From contig NZ_CAMAYF010000009.1 of the NCBI RefSeq assembly GCF_945862485.1, forward strand, positions 1 through 64,000: a stretch of DNA of 64,000 bases. Reading direction: 5' to 3'. Under the pieces are notes generated by a model. The model saw only the letters and a program-made list of their open reading frames with translations. It did no database searches and was not told the origin of the DNA. Shown here one piece after another: positions 47,836 to 55,899 of this stretch. The stretch comes from Sphingorhabdus sp. EL138. Lineage in GTDB: Bacteria; Pseudomonadota; Alphaproteobacteria; Sphingomonadales; Sphingomonadaceae. Position 1 is the first letter of the stretch. Each line of letters opens with the position of its first letter. Position numbers and translations under genes: made by a program.

Positions 47836-48267
47836 ATGGCAAAGAAAATTGACGGCTATATCGGCCTGCAAGTTCCTGCAGGTTCAGCCACACCATCCCC
47901 GCCCATCGGCCCAGCTTTGGGTCAGCGTGGCGTGAACATCATGGAATTCTGCAAGCAGTTCAATGCGGCGACCGCCGATATGGAAAAAGGCACGCCGATT
48001 CCAACCAAAATCACCGTTTTTGCGGACAAGAGCTTCACCTTTGCAATGAAGTCACCGCCTGCGACCTTTTTAATTAAGAAGGTTTTGGGTCTGAAGTCCG
48101 GTTCGAAAGAACCAGGCAAGGTGACTGCTGGTAAAATTACCCGTGCACAATTGGAAGAAGTCGCGACCATCAAAATGGCCGACCTCAACGCGAACGACAT
48201 GGACGCGGCCGTAAAAATCATCGCAGGCTCGGCTACCGCCATGGGCCTCGAAGTCGTGGAGGGTTGA
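47836..48267 (+). CDS. rplK: 50S ribosomal protein L11
   Basis: A 143-residue L11: [37 protein letters not shown] at the N-terminus, then the rRNA-binding C-terminal domain. Start ATG 47836 after AAAGGACGCC; the longer frame is not conserved. It precedes rplA by 4 nt. Confidence 0.98.
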   Translation: MAKKIDGYIGLQVPAGSATPSPPIGPALGQRGVNIMEFCKQFNAATADMEKGTPIPTKITVFADKSFTFAMKSPPATFLIKKVLGLKSGSKEPGKVTAGKITRAQLEEVATIKMADLNANDMDAAVKIIAGSATAMGLEVVEG

Positions 48268-48271
48268 GAAC

Positions 48272-48967
48272 ATGGCAAAGCTAACCAAAAAAGCAAAGTC
48301 GCTCGCGCATCTCGATGCGGACAAGCTCTACAGTGTTAATGAAGCGCTGAAGACCATCAAGGAACTGGCGACCGCCAAATTTGACGAAACCATCGAAGTT
48401 GCGATGAACTTGGGCGTTGACCCACGTCATGCCGACCAAATGGTGCGCGGCATGGTTTCGCTTCCTGCTGGTACTGGTAAGGAAATGAAGGTTGCCGTAT
48501 TCGCACGTGGCGACAAGGCGACTGCTGCGACTGCTGCGGGTGCTGACAAAGTCGGCGCAGAAGACCTGATGGAAGATATGCTGGCGGGCAATCTCGATTA
48601 TGACCGCGTCATTGCAACGCCGGACATGATGGGCATCGTTGGCCGCTTGGGTAAGACCTTAGGTCCAAAGGGCCTGATGCCTAACCCAAAGCTGGGCACA
48701 GTCACCATGGACGTTGCTGAAGCCGTTAAGGCGGCAAAGGCCGGTCAGGTTGAATTCCGCGTTGAAAAGCAAGGCATCATCCACAGCGGCATCGGTAAGA
48801 AAAGCTTCTCCGATTCCGACCTGCGCAAGAATTTCGACGCATTGGTCGATGCAATCATCAAGAACAAGCCAACCGGATCAAAGGGCAAATATGTTCGCCG
48901 CGTGGCAATCAGCTCGTCGATGGGCCCAGGCCTCAAGATTGATCTGGCAGACGTCGCTGGCGCTTAA
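48272..48967 (+). CDS. rplA: 50S ribosomal protein L1
   Basis: A 231-residue L1 with the standard ends, including [12 protein letters not shown] and [22 protein letters not shown]1 also represses its own operon in other bacteria. The ORF ends before a bidirectional terminator (48985-49022), and unusually the next plus-strand gene is not rplJ but an antisense EamA gene. Confidence 0.98.
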   Translation: MAKLTKKAKSLAHLDADKLYSVNEALKTIKELATAKFDETIEVAMNLGVDPRHADQMVRGMVSLPAGTGKEMKVAVFARGDKATAATAAGADKVGAEDLMEDMLAGNLDYDRVIATPDMMGIVGRLGKTLGPKGLMPNPKLGTVTMDVAEAVKAAKAGQVEFRVEKQGIIHSGIGKKSFSDSDLRKNFDALVDAIIKNKPTGSKGKYVRRVAISSSMGPGLKIDLADVAGA

Positions 48968-48984
48968 GCGTTTCGCCGTATGAA

Positions 48985-49022
48985 CAAAAAAGGGGCTGGA
49001 GGGAAACCTTCAGCCCTTTTTT
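48985..49022. terminator. bidirectional intrinsic terminator
   Basis: GGGCTGGAGG (48993-49002) pairs with CCTTCAGCCC (49007-49016) around GAAA, flanked by an A-run on the left and a T-run on the right. It serves rplKA from the left and the convergent EamA gene from the right. Confidence 0.92.
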
Positions 49023-49026
49023 ATTG

Positions 49027-49941
49027 TCAGCTGTTTGTAGCCTTCCTTTTGACGGCATATCGCGGCCATAAAAGGCTTAATGCTAATCCGCCCATGACGA
49101 GGGCAGCCGCCAGCAACTTCCAACTTTGCAAGGGTTCGCCCAGAAACAAGGCCGATGCGCCTATCCCGAATACCGGCACAAGCAAGGCCATGGGCGCCAC
49201 AGTTGCCGCTGGATGCCGCGCCAGCAACCATCCCCATACGCCATAGCCGAACATGGTATTGCCCACCGCCTGCCACACCACGGCAGCCCATGTTGTGGGC
49301 GTCGCGGCGTGCACACCCGCCATCAAGGCGGGCACCCCTTCAAACAGCAACGCGAGAAGGAACAAAGGCGGCACCGCAAAAATGCTGGCCCAGACCACAT
49401 AAGCGAGCATGTCCACCTTGCCCGCCGCCCGCGACACCATATTCCCGTTCGACCAACAAAAGGCGGCGGTTACCACAAGCCCCAGCCCCAAGGGCGTCGC
49501 GCTGCCGTTCGAATGGGTCAGGATGACAGCAAGCCCACTGGTCGCCAGCGCGAGCGCTGCCCATTGAAAACCGCGCACCCGCTCACCCGTCAGCCGCATT
49601 GATAGGGCGATGGTGAAAAACACCTGTATCTGGACCACTAGGGACGCAAGACCGGGTGTAATGTCGTTCTTCATCGCCAGAAAGAGCAGACCAAATTGCC
49701 CAGCACCGATCAGCACGCCATAAGCCGCAAGATTGGACACGGGCACCGCCGGCCGTTTCAGGAAAAACGCGGTTGGCAAAAACGCGCAGGCAAAACGCAA
49801 GGTGGCAAGCCATAAGGGCGGCAAGTGTTCCAGCGCCAATTTGATGACAACGAAGTTCGTTCCCCATACCGCCATCACCGCCAAGGCGAGCAGAAGATGC
49901 AGACGGGGCACGATGGAGGTTTGCGACATGCCCAACGCCAT
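49027..49941 (-). CDS. EamA family (drug/metabolite) transporter
   Basis: A 304-residue ten-helix DMT-superfamily exporter with two EamA repeats (AVMAVWGTNFVVIKLALE and the second half ATTWAAVVWQAVGNTMFGYG-like). The substrate is unknown; family members export amino acids or metabolites. Start ATG 49941 has GGAG at 5 nt. It sits between rplA and rplJ on the opposite strand, splitting the usual ribosomal operon. Confidence 0.9.
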   Translation of the reverse strand: MALGMSQTSIVPRLHLLLALAVMAVWGTNFVVIKLALEHLPPLWLATLRFACAFLPTAFFLKRPAVPVSNLAAYGVLIGAGQFGLLFLAMKNDITPGLASLVVQIQVFFTIALSMRLTGERVRGFQWAALALATSGLAVILTHSNGSATPLGLGLVVTAAFCWSNGNMVSRAAGKVDMLAYVVWASIFAVPPLFLLALLFEGVPALMAGVHAATPTTWAAVVWQAVGNTMFGYGVWGWLLARHPAATVAPMALLVPVFGIGASALFLGEPLQSWKLLAAALVMGGLALSLLWPRYAVKRKATNS

Positions 49942-50072
49942 AGTTACTCCGTCAATTTTTACGAACAGTTTTGCGTAAGGACTTAATCCAACGCGATGAT
50001 CTCCACCGGCAGATCATCGGCTTTTGTCCCGCCATATTGTTCGGGCCAGTGCGCAAACGGACGCGACGCCGC

Positions 50073-50369
50073 TTGACTCTCCCCCCAACCCTGCTAGTTG
50101 CACCCCTGTTCGGTGGAGCGACGGCTTCACCGGCAACCGTCCGAGACAGTTGGTGATGGGAATTTGCCCATCTTAATGTCCAGCCTAGACGGGGATAGAG
50201 ATTTCAGGATTGGCTTTGCCATCCTTCGCCACTGCTCCGACAATCTGTCGTGTGCGTTCGGCATGAAACTTCCCCACGGACCAAGTCAGCGCAAGTGCCC
50301 ATCCGGGTGCTTCGCTTTTCGTGTTGGGCTTGCTCGGTTCGCCGGGACGGCCCGAATAAGGAGTAATGC
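50073..50369 (+). promoter_or_regulatory. rplJ promoter and long leader
   Basis: TTGACT (50073-50078) and TAGTTG (50095-50100) with a 16-nt spacer are a likely promoter, giving a leader of about 260 nt before rplJ. Long leaders of this kind often bind L10(L12)4 and regulate rplJL; I see several short inverted repeats (for example around 50107-50150) but could not fit a kink-turn by eye. The gene-free stretch 49942-50369 otherwise holds nothing I recognise. AAGGAG lies 6 nt before the rplJ ATG. Confidence 0.5.
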
Positions 50370-50885
50370 ATGAACCGTTCTGAAAAGACCGAAACAGTTG
50401 CATCGCTGAACGCCACTTTTAATGAAGCGGCGGTTGTTGTTGTTACCCGTAATCTCGGGCTGACAGTTGCACAATCGACCGACCTTCGTTTGAAGATGCG
50501 CGATGCGGGCGCAACATATAAGGTTGCCAAGAACCGTCTTGCCAAAATCGCCCTTGAGGGAACGTCATATGGATCGGTAGCAGAATTGCTTACCGGACCT
50601 ACGGCGCTCGCCACATCGTCGGACCCGGTCGCCGCTGCAAAGGTTGCTGTCGAGTTCGCCAAAACCAATGACAAACTTGAAATTGTCGGCGGTGCGATGG
50701 GTAGCACTTTCCTCGATGTAAACGGTGTAAAGGCTCTGGCTTCATTGCCATCGCTCGATCAACTGCGCGCGACGCTTATCGGGCTTGTACAAGCACCGGC
50801 AACGAAAATCGCTCAGCTTTCGACCGCACCGGCTGCGAAATTGGCACGGGTATTTGGTGCCTATGCTGACCAAAAGGCAGCGTAA
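50370..50885 (+). CDS. rplJ: 50S ribosomal protein L10
   Basis: A 171-residue L10 with the N-terminal rRNA-binding half ([29 protein letters not shown]) and a C-terminal helix binding L7/L12 dimers. Clear start with AAGGAG at 6 nt. Forms rplJL with the gene downstream; rpoBC are not next to it. Confidence 0.98.
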   Translation: MNRSEKTETVASLNATFNEAAVVVVTRNLGLTVAQSTDLRLKMRDAGATYKVAKNRLAKIALEGTSYGSVAELLTGPTALATSSDPVAAAKVAVEFAKTNDKLEIVGGAMGSTFLDVNGVKALASLPSLDQLRATLIGLVQAPATKIAQLSTAPAAKLARVFGAYADQKAA

Positions 50886-50959
50886 CTTTTTACATGAAAC
50901 CGGCGGCGTCCATTTGGGCGAGCCCTACAGATATGACAGAAAATCGGAGTGTTATTTAA

Positions 50960-51331
50960 ATGGCTGATATTGAAAAGCTCGTAGACCAACTTTCGGCTTT
51001 GACCGTTCTTGAAGCGGCTGACCTTGCAAAGGCTTTGGAAGAAAAGTGGGGCGTTAGCGCCGCTGCTGCTGTTGCTGTTGCTGGCCCTGCTGCCGCTGCT
51101 GCACCTGCTGCTGAAGAGCAGACTGAATTCGACGTTATCCTGACCGGCGACGGCGGAAACAAGATTGCCGTCATCAAGGAAGTCCGCGCAATCACTGCAC
51201 TTGGTCTGACTGAAGCAAAGGCTCTCGTTGAGTCCGCGCCAAAGGCGATCAAGGAAGGCGTAAACAAGGCAGAAGCCGAAGACATCAAGGCGAAGATCCT
51301 TGCTGCTGGCGGAACCGTAGAACTGAAGTAA
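50960..51331 (+). CDS. rplL: 50S ribosomal protein L7/L12
   Basis: A 123-residue L7/L12: N-terminal dimerisation helices ([21 protein letters not shown]), Ala/Val/Pro hinge, C-terminal factor-binding domain ([27 protein letters not shown]). Followed by a strong terminator, so rplJL is closed off and not continued into rpoBC in this window. Confidence 0.98.
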   Translation: MADIEKLVDQLSALTVLEAADLAKALEEKWGVSAAAAVAVAGPAAAAAPAAEEQTEFDVILTGDGGNKIAVIKEVRAITALGLTEAKALVESAPKAIKEGVNKAEAEDIKAKILAAGGTVELK

Positions 51332-51361
51332 TTCAGTCTCCCTTTGGGGATATACAAAAGG

Positions 51362-51390
51362 GGCGGTCTAGCGATAGGCCGCCTTTTTTT
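51362..51390 (+). terminator. intrinsic terminator after rplL
   Basis: GGCGGTCTA pairs with TAGGCCGCC (one G-T pair) around GCGA, then a run of seven T at 51384-51390. Confidence 0.93.
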
Positions 51391-51458
51391 GTGCCAAAAG
51401 CGGACGCGGTTGATATCCGTGCGGCGTCCTCATCGATTTTGATGGCGACTAAGAAACC

Positions 51459-52184
51459 TCAGGATTGCGGATAACGGCTGGCGCAGGTCCGTATGGCCGA
51501 TGGTTCAGGCCGCGCGCCGCTGACTTCAAAACGCGCAATATAACCGCCAAGCTTCAATTGCTCGGTAAAGCCGGTCAGGCGATAACCGACCGCCTCAAAT
51601 TCACAGAATAACAACTTTGGCGCTATGCCGTGGCGGTCGGTCGCGCGGTCACGGTCGACGACTATCACTTGCCCGCCTTTTGCCAGCGCAGGCCGCATCC
51701 GCCACAGAAACGCATAAGGCTCTTCGATCTCATGGTACATATGCACCATGAATATCCGGTCAAAGCTGTTCTCCGGTAGGCGGGGATCGTCAACCGCACC
51801 TTCCTTGATTGCGACATTGTCGAGCTGCTCACGCGTGACGCGTTCCCCAAGTCGATCAAGCGCGCCGCGATTAATGTCCTGCGCCAAAACGCGGCCTTTG
51901 GGGCCAACGCGCTCGGCAAGGCGCATGGTGTAATAGCCCTCGCCTGCGCCAATGTCCGCAACGGTGGTCCCCAACTCAATGCCCGCCCAATCCATGACAT
52001 ATTCGGCTTCGCCCGCTTGGTCACGGGCAGCCTCCGTTGAAAACTCCGTGTCGCCAGCCGCCGATACCGTGCGATCAGGGCGGGGAAATTCTACCGCGCG
52101 TGCATTTTGTGCGTCCGACGCACTTTGTTGGCAGCCGCCGACAAGCGCCATCGCCAGCGTTAGTAATATCATCTTCGCGGTCAT
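51459..52184 (-). CDS. lipoprotein SAM-dependent methyltransferase-like protein
   Basis: A 241-residue protein whose N-terminus is a lipoprotein signal (LAMALVGGC, Cys18) followed by a class I methyltransferase fold: VADIGAGEGYYTMRLAERVG (motif I), a DINRGALDRL segment and the IFMVHMYHEI region. An exported SAM methyltransferase is odd because S-adenosylmethionine is cytoplasmic; it could be a non-catalytic derivative or use another ligand. ATG 52184 gives the lipoprotein signal; the longer frame starts at TTG. It lies 19 nt after the YbgC-like gene on the same strand. Confidence 0.85.
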   Translation of the reverse strand: MTAKMILLTLAMALVGGCQQSASDAQNARAVEFPRPDRTVSAAGDTEFSTEAARDQAGEAEYVMDWAGIELGTTVADIGAGEGYYTMRLAERVGPKGRVLAQDINRGALDRLGERVTREQLDNVAIKEGAVDDPRLPENSFDRIFMVHMYHEIEEPYAFLWRMRPALAKGGQVIVVDRDRATDRHGIAPKLLFCEFEAVGYRLTGFTEQLKLGGYIARFEVSGARPEPSAIRTCASRYPQS

Positions 52185-52203
52185 GGCATGACGGCCCAAT
52201 GCC

Positions 52204-52668
52204 TCAAGCCTCGGCCAGAGCAGACGGCTTATGGGTTGCTTGGCTGTCGAACGCTGTAAAAACGCCCTTCACCCAATCGGGCAACGGGATGGGACGATGC
52301 ACGTCGAGATCCACATGCACGCTGACCAAATCCACCGTAGCGCGCAAATCGTCGGAACCATCTTCGGTGAGCCCGTGAATTTCAACGAACTGCGTCATGC
52401 TTGTGCGCCCCGTTGCGATGGTCCGCGCCATGACTTCAATCATCTCATCCGGCTTAATCGGTGCAAACCATGTGACGGTGGCTTTCTTCACATGAAATTC
52501 CATCGGCGCACCATCGGCATAATGGCGAAACTTTACCGCACGCCAATATTCGGTAATCGCGATATCCGCATAATCGAGATACCGGGCGTTGAAGACAACG
52601 CCTTGCGCGTCAGTTTCGGACCAGCGCACGCGCAAGCTATGATGAAAAGCAAAGTCGCCACGTGCCAT
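52204..52668 (-). CDS. YbgC-type acyl-CoA thioesterase
   Basis: A 154-residue 4HBT hotdog protein. The catalytic Asp is in RWSETDAQGVVFNARYLDY, as in YbgC/FcbC thioesterases. Starts 1 nt after the aminotransferase stop and precedes the lipoprotein methyltransferase-like gene, so three genes share a transcript. Substrate unknown. Confidence 0.9.
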   Translation of the reverse strand: MARGDFAFHHSLRVRWSETDAQGVVFNARYLDYADIAITEYWRAVKFRHYADGAPMEFHVKKATVTWFAPIKPDEMIEVMARTIATGRTSMTQFVEIHGLTEDGSDDLRATVDLVSVHVDLDVHRPIPLPDWVKGVFTAFDSQATHKPSALAEA

Positions 52669-52669
52669 G

Positions 52670-53881
52670 TCAGATCGCCTTGGACTGCGCAGGGGTGTTG
52701 ACGCCCATGGATTGTAAATAGCGTTTCACATTGCGCGCAGCCTGCCGCAACCGGTGTTCATTTTCGACCATCGCAATGCGGACATAGCCTTCTCCATCTT
52801 CGCCGTAGCCAACGCCCGGCGCAACAGCGACCTTCGCCTCTGTCAGCAACTGCTTCGAAAATTCAAGGCTGCCCAAATGCGCGAGCGCGGGCGGCAAGGG
52901 TGCCCAGGCAAACATCGACGCCTTAGGCGGCGGAATATCCCAACCGGCCCGTCCGAACGCCTCGACAAGGATATCGCGGCGTTTGTGGTAAAGCTGGCGG
53001 TTCTGCTCAACAATGTCCTGCGGCCCGTTGAGCGCGGCGCAGGCTGCTGCCTGAATGGGGGTGAAGGCACCATAATCCAGATAGCTTTTCACGCGGGTCA
53101 TCGCCGCAATCAGGTCGCGATTGCCAACAGCAAAACCAACGCGCCATCCAGCCATCGAATATGTTTTGGACAAGGACGTGAATTCGACGGCCACATCCTT
53201 GCCGCCTTTGACTTGCAAAATCGATGGAGTCGGATTGCCGTCAAAATAGAGTTCGGAATACGCAAGGTCAGACAATATCAAGACCTTATTGTGCTTCGCC
53301 CATGCAACCAGCCGTTCGTAAAAGGCCAAATCAACGGTCTCGGCAGTGGGATTTGACGGGTAGTTTACGACCAATATCGACGGACGCGGCACAGTAAAGG
53401 CCATGGCACGCTCCAGCGATCGGAAGTAATTTTCGTCGGGCGTGGTTGGCACCGAACGGATCGTTGCGCCTGCAATGATGAAACCGAAAGTGTGAATAGG
53501 GTAGCTCGGGTTCGGTGCCAGAACCACATCGCCCGGCGCAGTGATCGCCGTGGCAAGGCTTGCCAAGCCTTCCTTGGACCCCATGGTCACGACAACTTCA
53601 TGTTCAGGATCCACATCGACCCCGAAACGACGCCCATAATAATTCGCCTGTGCTTTGCGAAGCCCTGGAATTCCCTTAGACGCGGAATAGCCATGGGCAT
53701 CCGGCTTCTGCGCCACTTCGCACAGTTTTTCGATCACATGCGGCGGTGGCGGCAAATCAGGATTGCCCATGCCGAGGTCAATGATATCCTCACCCGCGCC
53801 GCGCGCCGCCGCACGCATCGCATTGACCTCAGCGATGACATAAGGTGGCAAGCGTTTGATGCGGTAGAATTCTTCGGACAT
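52670..53881 (-). CDS. class I/II aminotransferase (LL-DAP/alanine aminotransferase-like)
   Basis: A 403-residue PLP aminotransferase of the AlaC/DapL-like group. Motifs: DLGMGNPDLPPPPHV, VNYPSNPTAETV, and the PLP Lys in TSLSKTYSMAGWRVG; Arg in YVRIAMVEN binds the substrate carboxylate. The reaction is amino group transfer between glutamate or alanine and a keto acid; the exact partner is not certain. Start ATG 53881 has GGGAG at 3 nt. Confidence 0.92.
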   Translation of the reverse strand: MSEEFYRIKRLPPYVIAEVNAMRAAARGAGEDIIDLGMGNPDLPPPPHVIEKLCEVAQKPDAHGYSASKGIPGLRKAQANYYGRRFGVDVDPEHEVVVTMGSKEGLASLATAITAPGDVVLAPNPSYPIHTFGFIIAGATIRSVPTTPDENYFRSLERAMAFTVPRPSILVVNYPSNPTAETVDLAFYERLVAWAKHNKVLILSDLAYSELYFDGNPTPSILQVKGGKDVAVEFTSLSKTYSMAGWRVGFAVGNRDLIAAMTRVKSYLDYGAFTPIQAAACAALNGPQDIVEQNRQLYHKRRDILVEAFGRAGWDIPPPKASMFAWAPLPPALAHLGSLEFSKQLLTEAKVAVAPGVGYGEDGEGYVRIAMVENEHRLRQAARNVKRYLQSMGVNTPAQSKAI

Positions 53882-53967
53882 AAGCTCCCGTTTCGGGTTG
53901 GTTAACTCAAGACCGCACTCATGCGCGAAGTTTTACCGCATTTCCAGAAAAACTATATGCGCATCAA

Positions 53968-55812
53968 TTAACGCGGGCGGTTCCCTTTGGCCTTGTGCCT
54001 TACGCCATGCTTTGATGGGGGTGGACCATCCTTGCGGAAAGGACGTGCGCCGTCGCGGCTTGAACCACCGCCACGTGGTCCGTCTCCACGGAAGTTGCCG
54101 CCACGGGGTGGACCATCACCACGTGGTGGACCATCGCCCCGTGAATTAACACCAAGCTTCGCACGTTGCGGACGATCGCCATCGCGGCCCCTGCGCTTGT
54201 TTTCGCGTGCTGCTTCCCTTGGCGGACCATTGGCTTGGACAATTTCGACGTCATTGTCCTCCTCATGTCCCGGTTGTGCTATCGACTTAGCGAACTTGGC
54301 GACCGCAGCTGCCGCAATTCCGACATGGGTTTCATTAGCGGCAATGCGTATGGCACCAATGTCGTTCTTCGTCACGCCGCCACGGCGGCACAATAATGGC
54401 AATATCCATTTAGGATCGGCATTGTTACGGCGACCCACGTTCAGTTTAAACCAGACCGAATCGTCAAAGCCTGCGCGATGGTCGTCGCGTTGACGTTCAC
54501 GGCTGCCGTCATCTAGCAAATCTTCAGCTTGCGGCATCTTGGCACGATGCACGCGCACTAAAGCGGCCGCGATGTCTTCGGCCGACATGGTTTCGAGCAA
54601 GCGGGCGCCCAGCGCGCGATCTTCGTCCTCAACCTCTACAGGAGTCAGAAGCGTTTCGAGCAGACGTTCATGGTCCTTGGCCCGAATGTCTGCAGCGGTC
54701 GGAACCTTGATCCAATCCGCCTCAATCTTTGCACCACGCAGCATGGATTCCACTCGCTTGCGGCGCTGATAGGGCACTATCAATACAGCAGTACCCTTGC
54801 GGCCTGCACGACCTGTACGGCCCGATCTATGCTGAAGCCCTTCGGCATCGCGCGGCAGTTCGACATGCACAACCAACGATAGGTTGGGCAAATCAATCCC
54901 GCGTGCGGCAACGTCGGTTGCAACGCAAACGCGCGCGCGTTGGTCACGCAAAGCCTGAAGTGCTTGGTTGCGTTCAGACTGCGAATGCTCACCCGATAAA
55001 GCCACAACGTTAAAGCCGCGCTCGGTCAGGCTGGCATGCAAGCGGCGAACATTTTCACGCGTGGCGCAGAACAATATGGCGGTCTCCGCCTCATGCAAAC
55101 GCAGCAAGTTCACGACAGCGTTTTCGATGTCCGGCGGAGCAACCGTGACCACTTGATAGCTGATGTCGCCATGCCCGCGGTCTTCGCCAACGGTTGAAAT
55201 GCGCAAAGCATCGCGCTGATATCGTTTTGCCAGAGACACAATCGGTTTCGGCATGGTGGCTGAGAACAGCAATGTCCGCCGCGCTTCCGGCGTAGCGTTC
55301 AAAATTTCCTCAAGCTCTTCACGAAAGCCCATGTCGAGCATTTCGTCCGCTTCATCCAAGATTGCGACCTTCAATGCCGACAGGTCAAGCGCGCCGCGCT
55401 CCAAATGGTCCCGAAGGCGTCCGGGGGTGCCGACAACGATCTGCGCGCCTTGATTCAATGTGCGCCGTTCTTTCGACGCGTCCATCCCGCCAACGCAGGT
55501 CGCAATACGTACGCCTGCTTTACCATAAAGCCACATCAATTCGCGGCTTACCTGCAAGGCAAGCTCGCGGGTCGGGGCAATGATGAGCGCCGCAGGCTCG
55601 CGTGCGAGGCTAACCATCCCACCATCAAGGATTTGGGGGGCCATAGCGAGGCCAAAGGCGACGGTCTTGCCCGAGCCAGTTTGTGCCGACACAACCAAGT
55701 CGCGTCCAACGGCCTCCTCTGTAATTACAGCGTTTTGAACGGGGGTCAGCGTAGTGTATCCACGCGCGGTGAGCGCTTCATCGAGAAGCGGAGATATGTT
55801 TTCAAATGTCAT
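53968..55812 (-). CDS. DEAD-box RNA helicase (DeaD/CsdA-like)
   Basis: A 614-residue DEAD-box helicase: TPVQNAV, AQTGSGKT, PTRELA, TPGRLRDH, DEAD in ILDEADEMLDMG, SAT, ATDVAARGIDLP and HRSGRTGRAG. A DbpA-type RNA-binding domain follows (about 455-530, DSVWFKLNVGRRN and IGAIRIAANETHVGI), then a charged tail of RGDGPPRG-type repeats (about 545-614). CsdA/DeaD proteins act in ribosome assembly and cold adaptation; the latter is inferred. It diverges from phaC across 87 nt. Confidence 0.95.
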   Translation of the reverse strand: MTFENISPLLDEALTARGYTTLTPVQNAVITEEAVGRDLVVSAQTGSGKTVAFGLAMAPQILDGGMVSLAREPAALIIAPTRELALQVSRELMWLYGKAGVRIATCVGGMDASKERRTLNQGAQIVVGTPGRLRDHLERGALDLSALKVAILDEADEMLDMGFREELEEILNATPEARRTLLFSATMPKPIVSLAKRYQRDALRISTVGEDRGHGDISYQVVTVAPPDIENAVVNLLRLHEAETAILFCATRENVRRLHASLTERGFNVVALSGEHSQSERNQALQALRDQRARVCVATDVAARGIDLPNLSLVVHVELPRDAEGLQHRSGRTGRAGRKGTAVLIVPYQRRKRVESMLRGAKIEADWIKVPTAADIRAKDHERLLETLLTPVEVEDEDRALGARLLETMSAEDIAAALVRVHRAKMPQAEDLLDDGSRERQRDDHRAGFDDSVWFKLNVGRRNNADPKWILPLLCRRGGVTKNDIGAIRIAANETHVGIAAAAVAKFAKSIAQPGHEEDNDVEIVQANGPPREAARENKRRGRDGDRPQRAKLGVNSRGDGPPRGDGPPRGGNFRGDGPRGGGSSRDGARPFRKDGPPPSKHGVRHKAKGNRPR

Positions 55813-55850
55813 TATGGCGCGCCTTTGCGCTCTTTTTTACGCAATGTCCA

Positions 55851-55865
55851 TGCTGCGCCGCACAA
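55851..55865. promoter_or_regulatory. PhaR-like operator candidate upstream of phaC
   Basis: On the minus strand this is TTGTGCGGCGCAGCA, fitting the TTGTGC-N3-GCA pattern of the sites at 60102, 60149 and 3969. It lies 35-49 bp upstream of phaC. Confidence 0.5.
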
Positions 55866-55899
55866 CAAAACAATCTTCGACAATTTCATTTGCTTTGAT

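Noticed and set aside
55405-55899. N-terminal extension of phaC overlapping the helicase gene
   Set aside because: The extension is antisense to the helicase and has no PhaC character; the PhaC N-terminus starts at about 55900.
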